DNA from: Sepioteuthis lessoniana
Lineage: Eukaryota; Mollusca; Cephalopoda; Myopsida; Loliginidae
Direction: 5' to 3'
DNA length: 64,000 nucleotides
NCBI GenBank assembly: GCA_963585895.1
Contig: OY757917.1
Span: 107,820,207-107,884,206 of the forward strand
The notes below the pieces were generated by a model. That model made no database searches. It was given only the letters and a program-made list of their open reading frames with translations, and was not told the DNA's origin. Positions 45,667 through 57,049 of this stretch are shown piece after piece (within the stretch, counting starts at the first letter, position 1; each line of letters opens with the position of its first letter). The translations under genes were made by a program, and so were the position numbers.

Positions 45667-45668
45667 GA
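45613..45668. repeat. (ATT)n microsatellite at the 5' edge of LINE-B c4
   Basis: About 16 ATT units. It closes the tandem array and may be the original target site. Confidence 0.95.
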
Positions 45669-46139
45669 AAAGCAAGTTCAATTTTTCTCCATAATTTTTA
45701 CTTTAAGATAAAGATGAAAACTATAATTAAATCTAAAGTTCAGTTAATCAACTTTGTTTTTCCTATCAGTTTAGCCTTGAATAGAATTGGCATGTTTTTT
45801 TCAGGGAACGTTTATGACTTGCAGGAGGTTCTCTTTCAGATATTTATTTTTTAAAAGTTTTTCTTGCAATGACAGCCTTACCTCCTTCAGCAGGATCATT
45901 GACATTTATTTATTTATTTATTCATTTATTTTGCTTTTCAAAAAGAAAATCTCGCAGGAATACAAGGCAGAAATTTATCTTTTGGTTCAAGTATTTTTTT
46001 AAAAAAAGGTAATAAAAACTCTATTTTATGAATGTCTGAAAATACTGGATGCAACAAAAATAGATATTTTAAACGGTTATGTTATGTTTCGCTCTAGCCA
46101 AACAAAGGACAACACGTAATATATATAAAAATATATATT
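45669..46139. other. Unassigned sequence
   Basis: AT-rich, with a short (ATTT)n at 45904-45930. No element recognised. Confidence 0.4.
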
Positions 46140-46600
46140 TATTATCTCCACGGACGCTTGTGTGAAGTAGGAGCAATCAGGAGAGGTATTAGAATCATTC
46201 GTCTATGATGCCTGAACACTTTGGTGTAAGTTAGACGATGGCCGAGAAAACTCACACAGGGTAACGACGGGACAAGCTTGCGAGAACAACGGAATTTCAC
46301 TGTGTTCCGTTCAAATTGTCGGCCGTATATTACCATCAAACTCCCACGAGGAGATATGGACACGCCTCTTCGCCCACGCAATCTTCTCCCATAATTGGCC
46401 AACGGTATATGCAACTTCCCCCCTCTTTGCAGTGGCATGTTTGATTATCATCCAGCGGAAATAACTGTTATGCAGTTCAGAGGTCACGCTCTTCCGGTGC
46501 ATCACTCTGTGACTGCACCGTGGGATTTTAGCTTCGTCCCATATTGTCAGCCAAGCTGTATTTTACAATTATTTCCGCGGAACAATTGAACTAAGGCAAG
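46140..46600. other. GC-richer unassigned segment
   Basis: About 460 bp noticeably richer in C and G than its flanks and containing several CpGs. Two overlapping minus-strand frames (46142-46438 and 46311-46505) are Arg-rich, and there is a plus-strand frame at 46395-46589. I recognise none of them. It could be a 5' gene region or an unknown transposon. Confidence 0.3.
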
Positions 46601-48282
46601 TGCTAATGATTGCTCCTTTACCTAATTACATACCATTTTCTTCTCATATACGATCACTAAGGATCATGTCTTGGACCGAGGATTGCTGTTGAAATCTCTT
46701 TAAGTAAAGTGAGTATTTTGTTACTCCTCTGAATAGACATCTATACGGACTAGCATCATTCCGACGTACCATGAAATAAGATTGAAAAGCTCCTTGTGTA
46801 GCAATTATAGATTCGTTTGTCTAAAAAAAACTTTCCAAAAAGAAAAGGTAGGTGTGTATCCATACATGCAATAAGCGTAACAGATAACACATTTTAGCGT
46901 GAGGAATAATTGTTATTTTTAGCGAGGAAAAGTTGTAACGTGAATATGTGTGTTTGGTTACTTCCTCGCTAAGTTTTATAAGTAAATAAAGGAGAGAAAT
47001 TCCAAGTTGTCGAAATGTTTTTATGATAGTTTTTAATGGCATTATGGAATATAAAGAGTTTGTGTTTGTGCTGCAAGCCTCGTGGGAAAGGAAAGACGTA
47101 AAGAGACGAAATGGACTCATGAGAGATTAGGAAGATAGCAGCGCGTGTTGTTGGACGTACGAGTGATTATGCTCACCGTATCTAGCAAAAGTCATGTTTG
47201 TTGTTTGAGGAAATAGACGTTGCAGTCACCGTTAGTTTGTGTTTCTGTTTGTTTACGGAGAAGTGGGAATGTCTCCAGAAAATGTTGCCCAGAGGTGAAG
47301 TAGTCACTAGGCGCCGGAGCAGAATTAGACATAGAAATCGACATAGCCAATTCTGGGGGTGAAATGAAGTTGTTCCTGTGTGTGGCGTATTGAATTTATC
47401 TAATTCATATTCTACTGGGATCCCTTGGTCTAAGAGAAAAAGACACAAGGGATCCATAAATTAGATAGGTTCCCTCATTGTGTCCATGCTGCTGCTGCTG
47501 CTATTTAAGACCAGGCAGATGGGACGTCTGTACAGAACCAAGTTGTTCTGCAAAAATAGCTGTGTTTGGCAGCTTCCCCAATTTCTGCTGCCCGGAAAGG
47601 TGGTCATGATAAATAGGATAAGTCATCCTGGTTGGGTGAAATTATGCGTCGAATTCAATTACGCGCCAAACCAAAACACGAAACTTCTGTTTGATACATC
47701 ATAAGATACAATCTTGATTGATCTACTATTACCATTTGCCTAAGATCCTTCTCACCGTAGAGGTGACAGTTTAAAAATACAGAAGGTATTCCTGTCACAC
47801 TTTGTAATCTTAGTAGGCTTGTCAATGTAACTTATTTAAGAATCCAATTGACTTTCTTCCTTCTTTGACTGGTTAAACTTTAGTTGAAATGATTCACGAT
47901 GTCTCTGTTTTGCGTGCGACATAGAATTTTGAGCTATTGTAGAGCTATTGTTTTGGCAATGAAAGGAGGTTTTCTGTTTTTATATTCATGCTTCGGGGTT
48001 GATTTTTATATTTAGAAAGTCAATGAACTCGACTCAGATACGAGTGAAAAAATTCGATTTTAATTTTTTATTTGGTCAACAATTCGAATTTTTAATCAGA
48101 AGTGCTCTCAGCAATGTAGGCATTAACAAATAGAAGGTGAGGGTCAGCACTTCTTTTAAATGAATACAAGTCATTATATTTTTAGTTATCTAGTGGTCAG
48201 ACGTCTGATTTCTGGGCGAATCATTTTAGGTTTGCTTCCGGAATTAAATCTAAAATCACATTATATATATATATATATAGTA
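46601..48282. other. Gene-free stretch
   Basis: About 1.7 kb without a recognised element. It holds (CTG)5 at 47487-47502 and an (AT)n at 48262-48280 next to the LINE-B end. Frames of 74-99 codons show no motifs. Confidence 0.45.
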
Positions 48283-50515
48283 TTACTCATTAAAGTTTTT
48301 CACATCAGCGTAAGCTGATAGTCTTTCACTGGAGATTGAGTGGCAGCAAGTCTCCTCAAGTCTCCAGGACTCTTCTCAGTATTTTGGACTTTTTCAATAA
48401 TGCTGTTTTTGGATGGTCTCCACTCGACTGCCAACTTCTAAATCCTCCAGGCCCTTTAATAATCCTTTAGTTAGAGTGCCCAAACCACCAATCAAAATTA
48501 GTATAATTGTCAACTTCATGTTCAATATTTCTTTTTTCTAGCATGGTCGAGGAACTTATCTCTCTTTTCACATTCTTTCAGTTTTATTCTGTGGTCTGCC
48601 GGGACAGCAATGTCGACTATTTTGCAGATTTTCTTTTTCCTTTTCTTTTTTTTTTTTTTTTTTTTGTTGATTACTATAAGGTCTGGTCTTCTGGCCAAGA
48701 TGAAGTGATCCGTTTGTATATCAAAGGAGTTTGTGCGTGTCATTTTCTAGGACAGGTGCTGGGTGGTGCATATACCATTAGTTGGCATGGTCAAATTTCA
48801 ATTTCTTGCAGATTTCCCAGTGGATCACCTTACTCACCCAGTCGTGTCTAGCCGTGTACTCCTTCTCTGCCAATTTGCAGCATTCGCTTATTATATGATT
48901 GATGGTTTCCTCTCTGTCACTGCATATTCTGCATTTGCTATTTTGTAGCGTCTTATCTATCCTCGCTTTGATATGATTGGTTCTTATGGCGCTGTTTTGT
49001 GCTGCCATTAGGAGATATTCTGTTTCTCTCTTAAAGTTTCCTTTTCTTAGCCATGCCCAGGTTTTGTCGTGTGAGATGTTGTTTATTAATCGTTTAAAAC
49101 GTTGCTTTTCTTCCCATTTTTGTTTCCTAGTTATTGTCATTCTGTTATCTATCGTGTTGTCAGTATTGTTTCTGATGGCCGTAATCAGTCCTCTTCCGTG
49201 TTTTTCTATGCAGTCTTCGAATCGTTGTATGGATGCGTCAACGCTGTCTTCGATGATGGCAAGTCCTCTTCCTCCCTCTTTTCTTGGTACATATAGTCTG
49301 TCCACATCGTCTCTGGGATGTAATGCCTTGTGCATGGTCTTTAGTTTTCTAGTTATTTGGTCCATTTGTCTAAGTTCATCTTTGGTCCCTTTTAAAAAGG
49401 GCCCTGGGTATCTAACGAGGGTTAGAGCCCATGTATTTATTCCTTTGATAAAGTTTATGCTTTTGAGTTTTGTCTCGAGTAGTTTTCTAGTTCTCCAGAG
49501 ATATTCTTTTTGAATTTTCTTTTTCATTTCGACTTGTTTGATGGTGTCAGCCTCCAAGATTTCTAAGTATTTGTAGGTCTCGTTTTCTGCAAGTGTTCTG
49601 ATCTTGTCTTAATTTGATAGTTCTATTCCGTCAGTTAGATGTCGTTTGCAACGTTTCATGACTAGCAGAGCGCATTTGTCAATGCCAAATTCCATTCCTC
49701 TGTCTTGACTGCATATTCTAATTGTGTGTATTAGGTTTTCCAGTTCTTTTTTCTTTTTTTTTTTTTTTTTTGCAAATAGTTTGATGTCATCCATGTGCAT
49801 TAGGTGGTTGATCTTTTCTTGCGATCTACTTAGTTTGTATCCGGTCGTGCATTTTCTGAGTATGTGGTTTAGTGGCATCATGGCAATTATGAATAGTAGG
49901 GGTCATAGTGCATCTCCCGGGAAAATCCCTCTTTGGATCTTTCTTTCAGCCAAGCTTTTTCCTCCGGCTGTTAATTCAACTCTCCAGTTTTTCATGTTTT
50001 TTTCGATGAAGTTTATGGTTTCGTGTGCTATTTTGTACATTTTGAGATAGTTTATTATCCAGTTTTGTGGAACAATATCATATGCCTATTTGAAGTCTAT
50101 TCAGGCCATAGCTAGATTTTTCCGTCTGTTCTTGCTTTCATTTAGCATGTGTTGATCTATGTAGAGTTATTCTTCTGTCCCTCTGGATCCTTTGCAGCAT
50201 CCTTTCTGTTCATTAGGGAACACTCCACGGCTTATAAGCGAGTAGTATATCTCTTCTCTTATTTGTGCTATTAATATTTTCCACATCATCGGTAAACAAG
50301 TTATGGGTCTATAATTTTGTGGAGCAGTTCTTTTACTTGGATCCATTTGGATCAATGTGGTCTTTCTTTTGGTCATCAAGTCAGGTACTTGTGCATTTTG
50401 TAGGCATTTGTTCATTTCTAGTGCTAGTCTTTCGTGAACAGAGGTGAATTTCTTGAACCAGAATCCATGTATTCCATCAAGTCCTGGCGTACTAGACTGA
50501 AATATCTTTAAGTCC
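48283..50515 (-). mobile_element. LINE-B, best-preserved copy (R2-like LINE, 5'-truncated)
   Basis: A 2.2-kb minus-strand copy that serves as reference for the family. In order: reverse transcriptase from PGLDGIHGFWFKKFTSVHER (frame 50167-50547), TTLIQMDPSKRTAPQNYRPI, WRVELTAGGKSLAERKIQRG (about 50000-49930), catalytic HLMHMDDIKLFA (about 49805-49765), then a 259-codon frame (48778-49557) with the thumb region, the CCHC zinc-knuckle CRICSDREETINHIISEC (48934-48881) and the TARHDW motif; then QTDHFILARRPDLIVINKK (about 48720-48665) and IVDIAVPADHRIKLKE (48620-48573). CCHC, RHD and (R)PD...D order is that of the restriction-like endonuclease of R2/CRE/NeSL-type LINEs. Poly-T runs at 49746-49771 and 48649-48665 expand Lys codons. 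Two in-frame stops plus frameshifts inactivate it. 5' truncation falls in the reverse transcriptase. Confidence 0.94.
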
Positions 50516-51734
50516 AGGATGGATCGAATATCGAAATAAATCACCAATAGACAAGTTTATAATAATATGAAATTCACATAAATCTCTAAATAGAGAAATT
50601 TGGTTTTGAATTTCTGGAAATTTTGTTGATTTGGGTTATTGGGAAGAATTATACAATTAAAATTGGTGCAACTTCTAAATGCTTATAATTTTTTTTTTCA
50701 GAAATTCGGTACTTAAACATTAGTTGAAAAATTCTATATAGATTTGCCAGTCTCAACAGGTTTTTTTTGTTTTTGCTATCATCAGATAATGTTTACTTCA
50801 TGATGGCTTACATTTTAAAACTGGTTTATTGAACCTTGTTTATGCAACCAACCAAGGAAAAGGAAATATCTGATTTCAAAGCATGTTTACTTCACTTAAG
50901 ATTTGACCTTGGGTCACATTCTACCCTTGGTTAATGGTTTGGGTTTGTGCATATATTTCAAGACTTAAAGTGTAGGAATATTATAGGATTGGCTCAACCA
51001 GTGAAAGATTTTGAACTTTATAGTTTAACGATTTAAACATTCGACTTTATTAACAGTTTTTTATTTTTGTTTATTTTTCTCAAAGATGTCACTAAGAATG
51101 GAAAAAAAAAACGTCCGAAAAGTAATAAATTTTCTAACATTTTCCTAAATATTTGTGAATGTAATCTTTTGGGGTGATTTAATTTGTTGTTGAGTACACG
51201 AAAACGTTGAGTTCAATAGGTTATATCAATCATGATTACTTTTCGATCCTTTCTATTTTAGTTAATTTATGTCTGTTCATGTCATGGTCTGTTAAGCGGA
51301 AATGTTGGTCTTGTGAGAGAAGTTTATTATTTTTCCGAGATTCAATTATTTTTTATTCTGAAATTTATTGGTAATTCTGATTTTCCCATATATTATTTGG
51401 AGCAATGAGGGTATTCTAAAAGCCCTGGAAGATCGAACAGTTCAAGGTATATAAGCCGAGGGGATAAAAGTTAAGATATACTCTAAAGTCAGATATAATG
51501 AAGAGAGAACATCCAAAGTGAGTCTGGGTTCAAGCAATCCTCCAAACCAACGATCACTATGAAGCAGTCATCATCAAATCCACTAGTTAAATATGTTTTC
51601 CAATTCCAAAAGAAACATTTAACGTTGTTTCTCCAAACTATCAGTCACTCAAACATCTTGTATTTCATTTGTTGGATACGGAATACTCAACGAATATAAC
51701 AGTGATCTTTTCTGGAAATGCATTTGACGAGGCG
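50516..51734. other. Gene-free stretch
   Basis: About 1.2 kb of AT-rich sequence, nothing recognised. Confidence 0.45.
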
Positions 51735-51935
51735 AGTTCAATTCTTGATTGTGATTTCTTCTCCTTCAATTTGCGCTAATCCCCTTGGAAATCAGATAAA
51801 CCTGTCCATTCTACCCTCATCTATGACCAAATGGTAGATTAGATAAGGTCTTTAGCCTTGGTAAGGCAACAAGTCTAAAAGAAGGAATGAATCTGAAGAC
51901 AAAACCTGAAGACTTTTCTTAAGAGAAGTGGTTTC
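51735..51935 (+). mobile_element. Divergent SINE with SINE-1-like 3' half
   Basis: The segment AAATGGTAGATTAGATAAGG (51829-51848) through AGCCTTGGTAAGGCAACAAGTC (in parts) and GAAGGAATGAATCTGAAGACAAAACCTG parallels SINE-1's GGTAAATAGTAGG...CAGCCTTGGTGAGGCAACTAGTC...GAAGG...CTGAATTCAAACCTG. The head is not recognisable. Old copy or related family. Confidence 0.6.
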
Positions 51936-53383
51936 GTTTCGTTTCGTTTTATGGCATATTAACCTTTGTAGGTTATTTAATGCCACATCCTGTTCATACA
52001 TATTTATTAAATATCTACATTTGTAAACACATTTTGTTGATTACATCTTTTAAACGAGCCTGAGCTCATCTTTTGCCCTCAGTTTAATGGTTTCAAGTAT
52101 TGCTATCAAATACGAATGATTCTAATTACTAATAATGATTTGTTTGCACGCACTAAAATGGTTCCAAGTATTGCTATGTATTAAAACAATTTAATTGAAT
52201 ATCAATCATTTGTTTACATGCCGTTAGATTATTGAACAGTTCTATTTTACGCAATTAAGTTTTGCATACATCACAGTTAAATAGTTTCTAGTATTGCTAC
52301 GTATTACTTCAAATTTAATCAAACATCAGTTTTTAGTTTGCACTCAATTTAAATAGTCAAATAATTATATTTGACCCATAAACAAGACCTTATCAGGTAC
52401 TATTATTCTGGACCAGAGTGAACCCTGTAACTATGGCAATGAAAGATTACACGATTTCCCCAATTCTCCAAGGCTTGAATCACGCCATCAGATTGTTTAA
52501 TGTTATATCCAGAACACTCGTTTGGTGGTCTTACAACTGTGAATAGATGCAGTCGGTGTATTCTACTGCCCCAGTAACTTGGGTGTAAGAGAAGTGGTGA
52601 TATAATGTTGAACGTCACTTCTGTTATCAAGCTCATCAAAACATTTGGCCTCCAACACAACCCTTCATTATTGTAGAAATATATCTTGTGCAATCAGTTT
52701 AGCAGTTTGCATTTTTTAACGTCATGCCCGTCCTGAAAACCTTCCAATTCAAATTTTCAGGAAGCACTCTTAAATTCATTGCAGGAAATGGAATTATCGA
52801 CCCGGATAAAATACTGGTCAAGACTGTGTGTCACTTAACGATAATGCCTTTGAAGAAAATCGTGCAACCATCTGATCAGTCAATATGTATAGGTAAATTG
52901 TAAGACTGACTGCTGATGTGTTGTGCTGAAAATACTGAAAATTATCTCATAACTATTAAGGTTTTTTTCGTTTTTTCAAAAGTTACGAAATTCTTGGAAG
53001 GTTGTTTTTTTTCTTGACAAGCTAAGCCAGGGACCTATTATTCTACTATGGATCGTAAAAACATTTGTAAAAATTATGGTGCTGTTAAAAAGCTACAATT
53101 CCGTCACGGAAAATATTTTAAACTCGTATGTTTTGTGGGACTAATGTGTTATTCACTGTTCTTTAGGAAACACATGAGGTAGATATTTGCGAAGTTTTGC
53201 CTAACTTGGCACTAGACAACAATAGTGGGACGTGGTGAATTAGAACCATTAAAAGAGTGATTGTTTGGGAGAATATGTTGCTAAATTGTGCTCTACTATA
53301 TGCTTCTTATGTGTGTGGATATATTTAATATACTTTGTCTAAGTTGCTGTGTAGGTCTTGAAACTCTTTTGCAGTTTTTTTAA

Positions 53384-53385
<2 letters not shown>
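51936..53385. other. Gene-free stretch
   Basis: About 1.45 kb with no element recognised. 51985-52345 contains three imperfect tandem-like repeats of a phrase around TTTCAAGTATTGCTA...TTGTTTGCA, spaced about 90 bp. Confidence 0.45.
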
Positions 53386-53414
<29 letters not shown>

Positions 53415-53423
53415 CTTCTTCTT

Positions 53424-53454
<31 letters not shown>

Positions 53455-53481
53455 TCATTATTATTATTATTATTATTATTT
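53386..53481. repeat. (CTT)n-(ATT)n compound microsatellite
   Basis: (CTT)n at 53386-53452 directly followed by (ATT)n at 53456-53481. On the minus strand this is (AAT)n-(AAG)n, the same order and polarity as the two blocks near 8 kb. Confidence 0.96.
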
Positions 53482-53780
53482 AATTGACCCGGCATTTTGC
53501 CGAATTTCATTAGTTCTGGATAAGTATTTTTACAAGTCGAGATTTTTAAACTCCGTCCACATTCCGGAAGCAGCCAAGAGAAGTTCTGTGACGCAGCCAA
53601 GTAAACAAATTGAAACAACACCTTATGGCTTTCGGCCATCCTCCTGGGGAGATGAGGTTTTACTAAAATTGGGCTGCGGAACCAGCTCTCCGGCCAGTCA
53701 GTCTCTACATATGGCCGGAACGTGAAAAAGTCGGCCGTCAAATTACAGGGACTCGGACCAACAAATTGCATTTCACTGGC
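53482..53780 (-). other. Unassigned GC-richer segment with an open frame
   Basis: The minus-strand frame 53325-53771 (148 codons) opens with MQFVGPSPCNLTADFFTFRP, continues with WPESWFRSPILVKPHLPRRM and QFVYLAASQNFSWLLPECGR, then runs into the poly-Asn/poly-Lys of the microsatellite. The first 100 codons have mixed, protein-like composition and the DNA is richer in C and G than the flanks, but no family is recognised and the end is plainly repeat-derived. Could be an exon or an unknown element carrying an (AAT)n-(AAG)n tail. Confidence 0.3.
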
Positions 53781-54409
53781 TAATGGTCATTAATTATCGG
53801 AACTTCTATCTCTCGCCCTGGGATATGCACAGCCTAATTACATTGGAATTATCGAATATATTTAGAATTGGAAGCAAAGATATAAGATGAGAGGCGGGCA
53901 GGGTGGAGAAAGTGATTGCATTGGAAAAAAAAAACGACTTCATGGGGAAGAAATAGGAAAATAATGTGCCACAGTTTCTTTGTAAAAGGATTTGAAGTAG
54001 AAAAACAGGAATGTAATCCGTGGAGAAAAGATAAGAAAACGAAAAAAAGAGAAATAGGAATTAAAAAAGAAAAAAAAAACAGAAACACTAGGAAGTGACT
54101 TCGTAGTGTCTGTGGAGTTTTGTCGGTGGTAAAATGGTTTAGTGTAAGTATATCGAATGAAAAAAAAAGGGGAATGGAAGACAAAAGAGAATTTAGAAAG
54201 AAAAAAAGAAGGAGGAGGAGAAAGATAAAGTAAAAGAATTTAGACGAAAATTAAAAACGATCAGATTGTAAATTAAATATGTAAGAACCATAATCTGAAG
54301 ACATAACTTGGGGGTAGAAAACTTTTGAAAAGAGACAAGAAAAGAAATAAAAATAAAACGAGGAAAAGAAACTATGAGAAGAAGTCATGAAAGGTAAGTA
54401 AAAGTAGAG
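53781..54409. other. Purine-rich unassigned stretch
   Basis: A/G-rich from about 53880 to 54400, with minus-strand Phe/Leu/Ser-rich frames that are artefacts. Confidence 0.5.
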
Positions 54410-54588
54410 TTGGCGACTTAAGTCGAGGGCGACCCGAAGGCTCCCTTTTCAATAGCTACTACACCATGGTGTAGGGGAGGGCGCTACTCCTTTCCTTTAA
54501 TTGTTCCACTTTACCCTTGATACGTACCTTATATTGCTGAGGGTTAAGCAAGGCAGCATCAAGTATCATTTTTAAAGCCTTTGGTATG
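54410..54588 (-). mobile_element. SINE-2 copy, 5'-truncated
   Basis: Minus-strand body: CATACCAAAGGCTTTAAAAA, GATACTTGATGCTGCCTTGC, TATCAAGGGTAAAGTGG, GTGTAGTAGCTATTGAAAAG, GAGCCTTCGGGTCGCCCTCG, ending in GTCGCCAA. Lacks the tRNA-like head. Confidence 0.88.
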
Positions 54589-54673
54589 CAGAGGTGAATA
54601 AATATGAATATGTACAAAATTTAAAAGAAAAAAGAAAAAATAGAAAAGGAAGAAAAGGAAATTCGCTCACACT

Positions 54674-54678
<5 letters not shown>

Positions 54679-54726
<48 letters not shown>
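54679..54726. repeat. (AT)n microsatellite
   Basis: About 23 TA units. Confidence 0.96.
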
Positions 54727-54728
<2 letters not shown>

Positions 54729-54982
54729 CTAATATAAGAGGGAAGAAAACTCAACAGACTCTAATCATGCTATTATAAATTTATGACAGGCCGTCGAAGC
54801 AGCCTGGCTCATATGATAGCTTAAAGAAAAGGGAGATATATTTGCTCTAGATGAGATTTTAATATATTTTTAGACATTAATATATTAATAGTCATACATC
54901 GAGACTCCAAGAGACTTATATGAAACCTCTCATATATTCTCAACCTGAATAATTCCAAACTCATCGTCTCTGCATACTTATC

Positions 54983-54986
<4 letters not shown>
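54727..54986. other. Unassigned spacer
   Basis: AT-rich, nothing recognised. Confidence 0.35.
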
Positions 54987-55043
<57 letters not shown>

Positions 55044-55086
55044 TAGAGAGATAGATAGAAAGGGAGAGAGAGAGAGAGAGAGAGTG
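54987..55086. repeat. (AT)n-(GATA)-(GA)n compound microsatellite
   Basis: (AT)n to about 55040, a short GATAGATA stretch, then (GA)n at 55067-55085. Confidence 0.95.
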
Positions 55087-55446
55087 AAGGAGAAAGTGAA
55101 ATGATAGATTTCTCTTAATCTGACAAGATTATGAAAATGAATGGAGAATATAATAGAGTTTTAAAGAGAGAGAGAGAGACAGTGTCTAAAGATGAGAGAT
55201 AGATAAGGGGAGAATATGGAGGGAAATAGATATCTATTTCTTGCCTTGACTATATCTTGTCTTTACACCCTTTCCCTCCCCTTATACGTTTTTACATCCT
55301 CCATTTGTTTATGTTTTCCTCAATTGCTAAAATGTAGGAAAATGCAATGTTTCCTCTGATGAAGTTCTGTTAATAAAAAAATAAAATATTACCACTAAAC
55401 ACGTTGTAAGTGCTTTCGTTATCAACTTTTCCACTTATTCTTATCA
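55087..55446. other. Unassigned sequence
   Basis: AT-rich with short GA runs. No element recognised. Confidence 0.35.
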
Positions 55447-55457
55447 CACACACACAT

Positions 55458-55504
<47 letters not shown>
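55447..55504. repeat. (AC)n-(AT)n compound microsatellite
   Basis: (CA)n at 55446-55471 followed by (TA)n at 55472-55503. Confidence 0.95.
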
Positions 55505-55507
<3 letters not shown>

Positions 55508-55510
55508 GGA

Positions 55511-55693
55511 GTGACATCCTGGAAAGACAGGAATTTAAAAAATATGGATAGTGCAATGAAAGTAAAATGCCCTCAGTGTGTCTGTAGCGTGGAGGGAGAA
55601 TATATCACCCATCATACTTGCTCATACGGTAACGATCTGGATATGTTCCCGTCTATAACGTGTGTTTTCGGCAGAAAATTCAGCTGCTTGTGA
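55511..55693 (+). CDS. Unrecognised 60-codon ORF with Cys/His pattern
   Basis: Codons 18-38 read KCPQCVCSVEGEYITHHTC: C-x2-C-x-C then H-H-x-C, spacing that could bind zinc, with a later CVFGRKFSCL. The sequence is not low in complexity and ends with TGA. There is no upstream gene context, it starts just after an (AT)n tract, and I know no family with this exact pattern. A fragment of a transposase zinc finger or a chance frame are both possible. Confidence 0.2.
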   Translation: MTSWKDRNLKNMDSAMKVKCPQCVCSVEGEYITHHTCSYGNDLDMFPSITCVFGRKFSCL

Positions 55694-56002
55694 GGATCAC
55701 GAATCCACAAGGCGCCCGAACAACGTAATTCTCCTAGCGGAGAATGTTAATCGATTGATGGGCTTATGAATCAGGATTACCCCCACCATATTCACGCGCC
55801 AATTGCAGGTGCGTCAGCGTCCTGGAGACATTCTTGGCAAGCCAAAAATTTCGTGGCCCAAGGGTAAAAAGATAGCGACTTGGAGAAACTTAGACCAGGA
55901 GCTTTCTTTTTACTCACCACCCATCTTACTGGCTCCATTGATCAACAAATATCATCTTTCTCCATAATTATATATGGCGTTTGTCTCGAGTGATTTTGTG
56001 CA
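55694..56002. other. Unassigned sequence
   Basis: Slightly richer in C and G in its first 200 bp, no recognised gene or repeat. Confidence 0.35.
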
Positions 56003-56019
56003 TTAACGCATAAAAAAAT

Positions 56020-56282
56020 GAGGTCCCCTTGGTGTAATGGTAATCATCGTAGGAAATGGACATGGCGACACGAGTTCAAATCCTGGACGAAACTGGTTGC
56101 ATTCCACATAGCACTAATACCCTAGGGAAAGGTATGAATCCAATTATTCTCCCTCTAGCTTTGGTTAAATAGTAGGGCAGACTTGGTTCTTCAGCCGTGG
56201 TGAGGCGACTAATCAAGAAGAAGGAAAAATCTGAATTCAAACCTGTTAAACTCCGCTTAAAAATTGACTTCGTGTCAATATG
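56020..56282 (+). mobile_element. SINE-1 copy, full length
   Basis: Starts GAGGTCCCCTTGGTGTAATGG (A-box-like), B-box-like GAGTTCAAATCC at 56072-56083, body through GGTTAAATAGTAGGGCAGACTT and ends near ATTGACTTCGTGTCAAT. Perfect 17-bp target-site duplications ATTAACGCATAAAAAAA lie at 56003-56019 and 56283-56299. It is the cleanest SINE-1 insertion for defining the family ends. Confidence 0.96.
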
Positions 56283-56299
56283 ATTAACGCATAAAAAAA

Positions 56300-56514
56300 G
56301 ATAAAACTGAAGAAAAACGAACTGAATAAATGACGGATATAGAAAAGATTTCAACATGAATGAAATACATGCGGAACCACCATTTCCGTGTAATTACCCA
56401 AAATCAAGAAACGGTTGCTATGACATCAACGGCCGAAAGTAAACGCGTTTTTAAATCACAAACTGCACTAAAATGAACGAACATCCAATGTAATGTCTGC
56501 TTTTAGTTGGTTTG

Positions 56515-56518
<4 letters not shown>
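56300..56518. other. Unassigned sequence
   Basis: No element recognised. Confidence 0.35.
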
Positions 56519-56562
<44 letters not shown>

Positions 56563-56663
56563 TACTATGCCCGGTGGCAAAAGCTGCTTGGTAGCGTCAG
56601 GACTTGCAGTTCCGCCTTGAGTTACCGAAACAGGGTATCGCACGTGCTTTCACTCGTTGTATG

Positions 56664-56724
<61 letters not shown>
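56519..56724. repeat. Two (AT)n tracts with a 110-bp spacer
   Basis: (AT)n at 56518-56558 and 56668-56723. The spacer is GC-richer and unassigned. Frames reading Tyr-Ile repeats over them are artefacts. Confidence 0.95.
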
Positions 56725-56727
<3 letters not shown>

Positions 56728-57049
56728 GATTCTGTCAACTGGAAAATAAACGTATGATAAAAAAGGATAAAAACTTACGACTCGTAAATTCACTTCGTCT
56801 GTCTTCAGGCGAGTCAGATTTGAATGCTTTTGACATCTATTTGATTCAGCTGAATAAATATGTGATGTGGATCGGCACCGTGACTCGAACAGTCGTGAGT
56901 TTTGAACATGCTTTATTCTTATCATTATCTTATTTTATGTTTGAAAATGTTTGAATATTTCAGAGACTTTCTTGGTTGAAATCATAATGAAGATTAAAAC
57001 GAGTTTACTTTTAAATTGTAATCATAATATCAAAAACACACGCACGCAT
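56725..57049. other. Unassigned sequence
   Basis: AT-rich. The frames covering it have no recognised motifs. Confidence 0.35.

Noticed and set aside
48977..49513. 178-codon plus-strand ORF as a gene
   Set aside because: Antisense of the 259-codon LINE-B frame at 48778-49557, whose sense product has recognisable LINE motifs.
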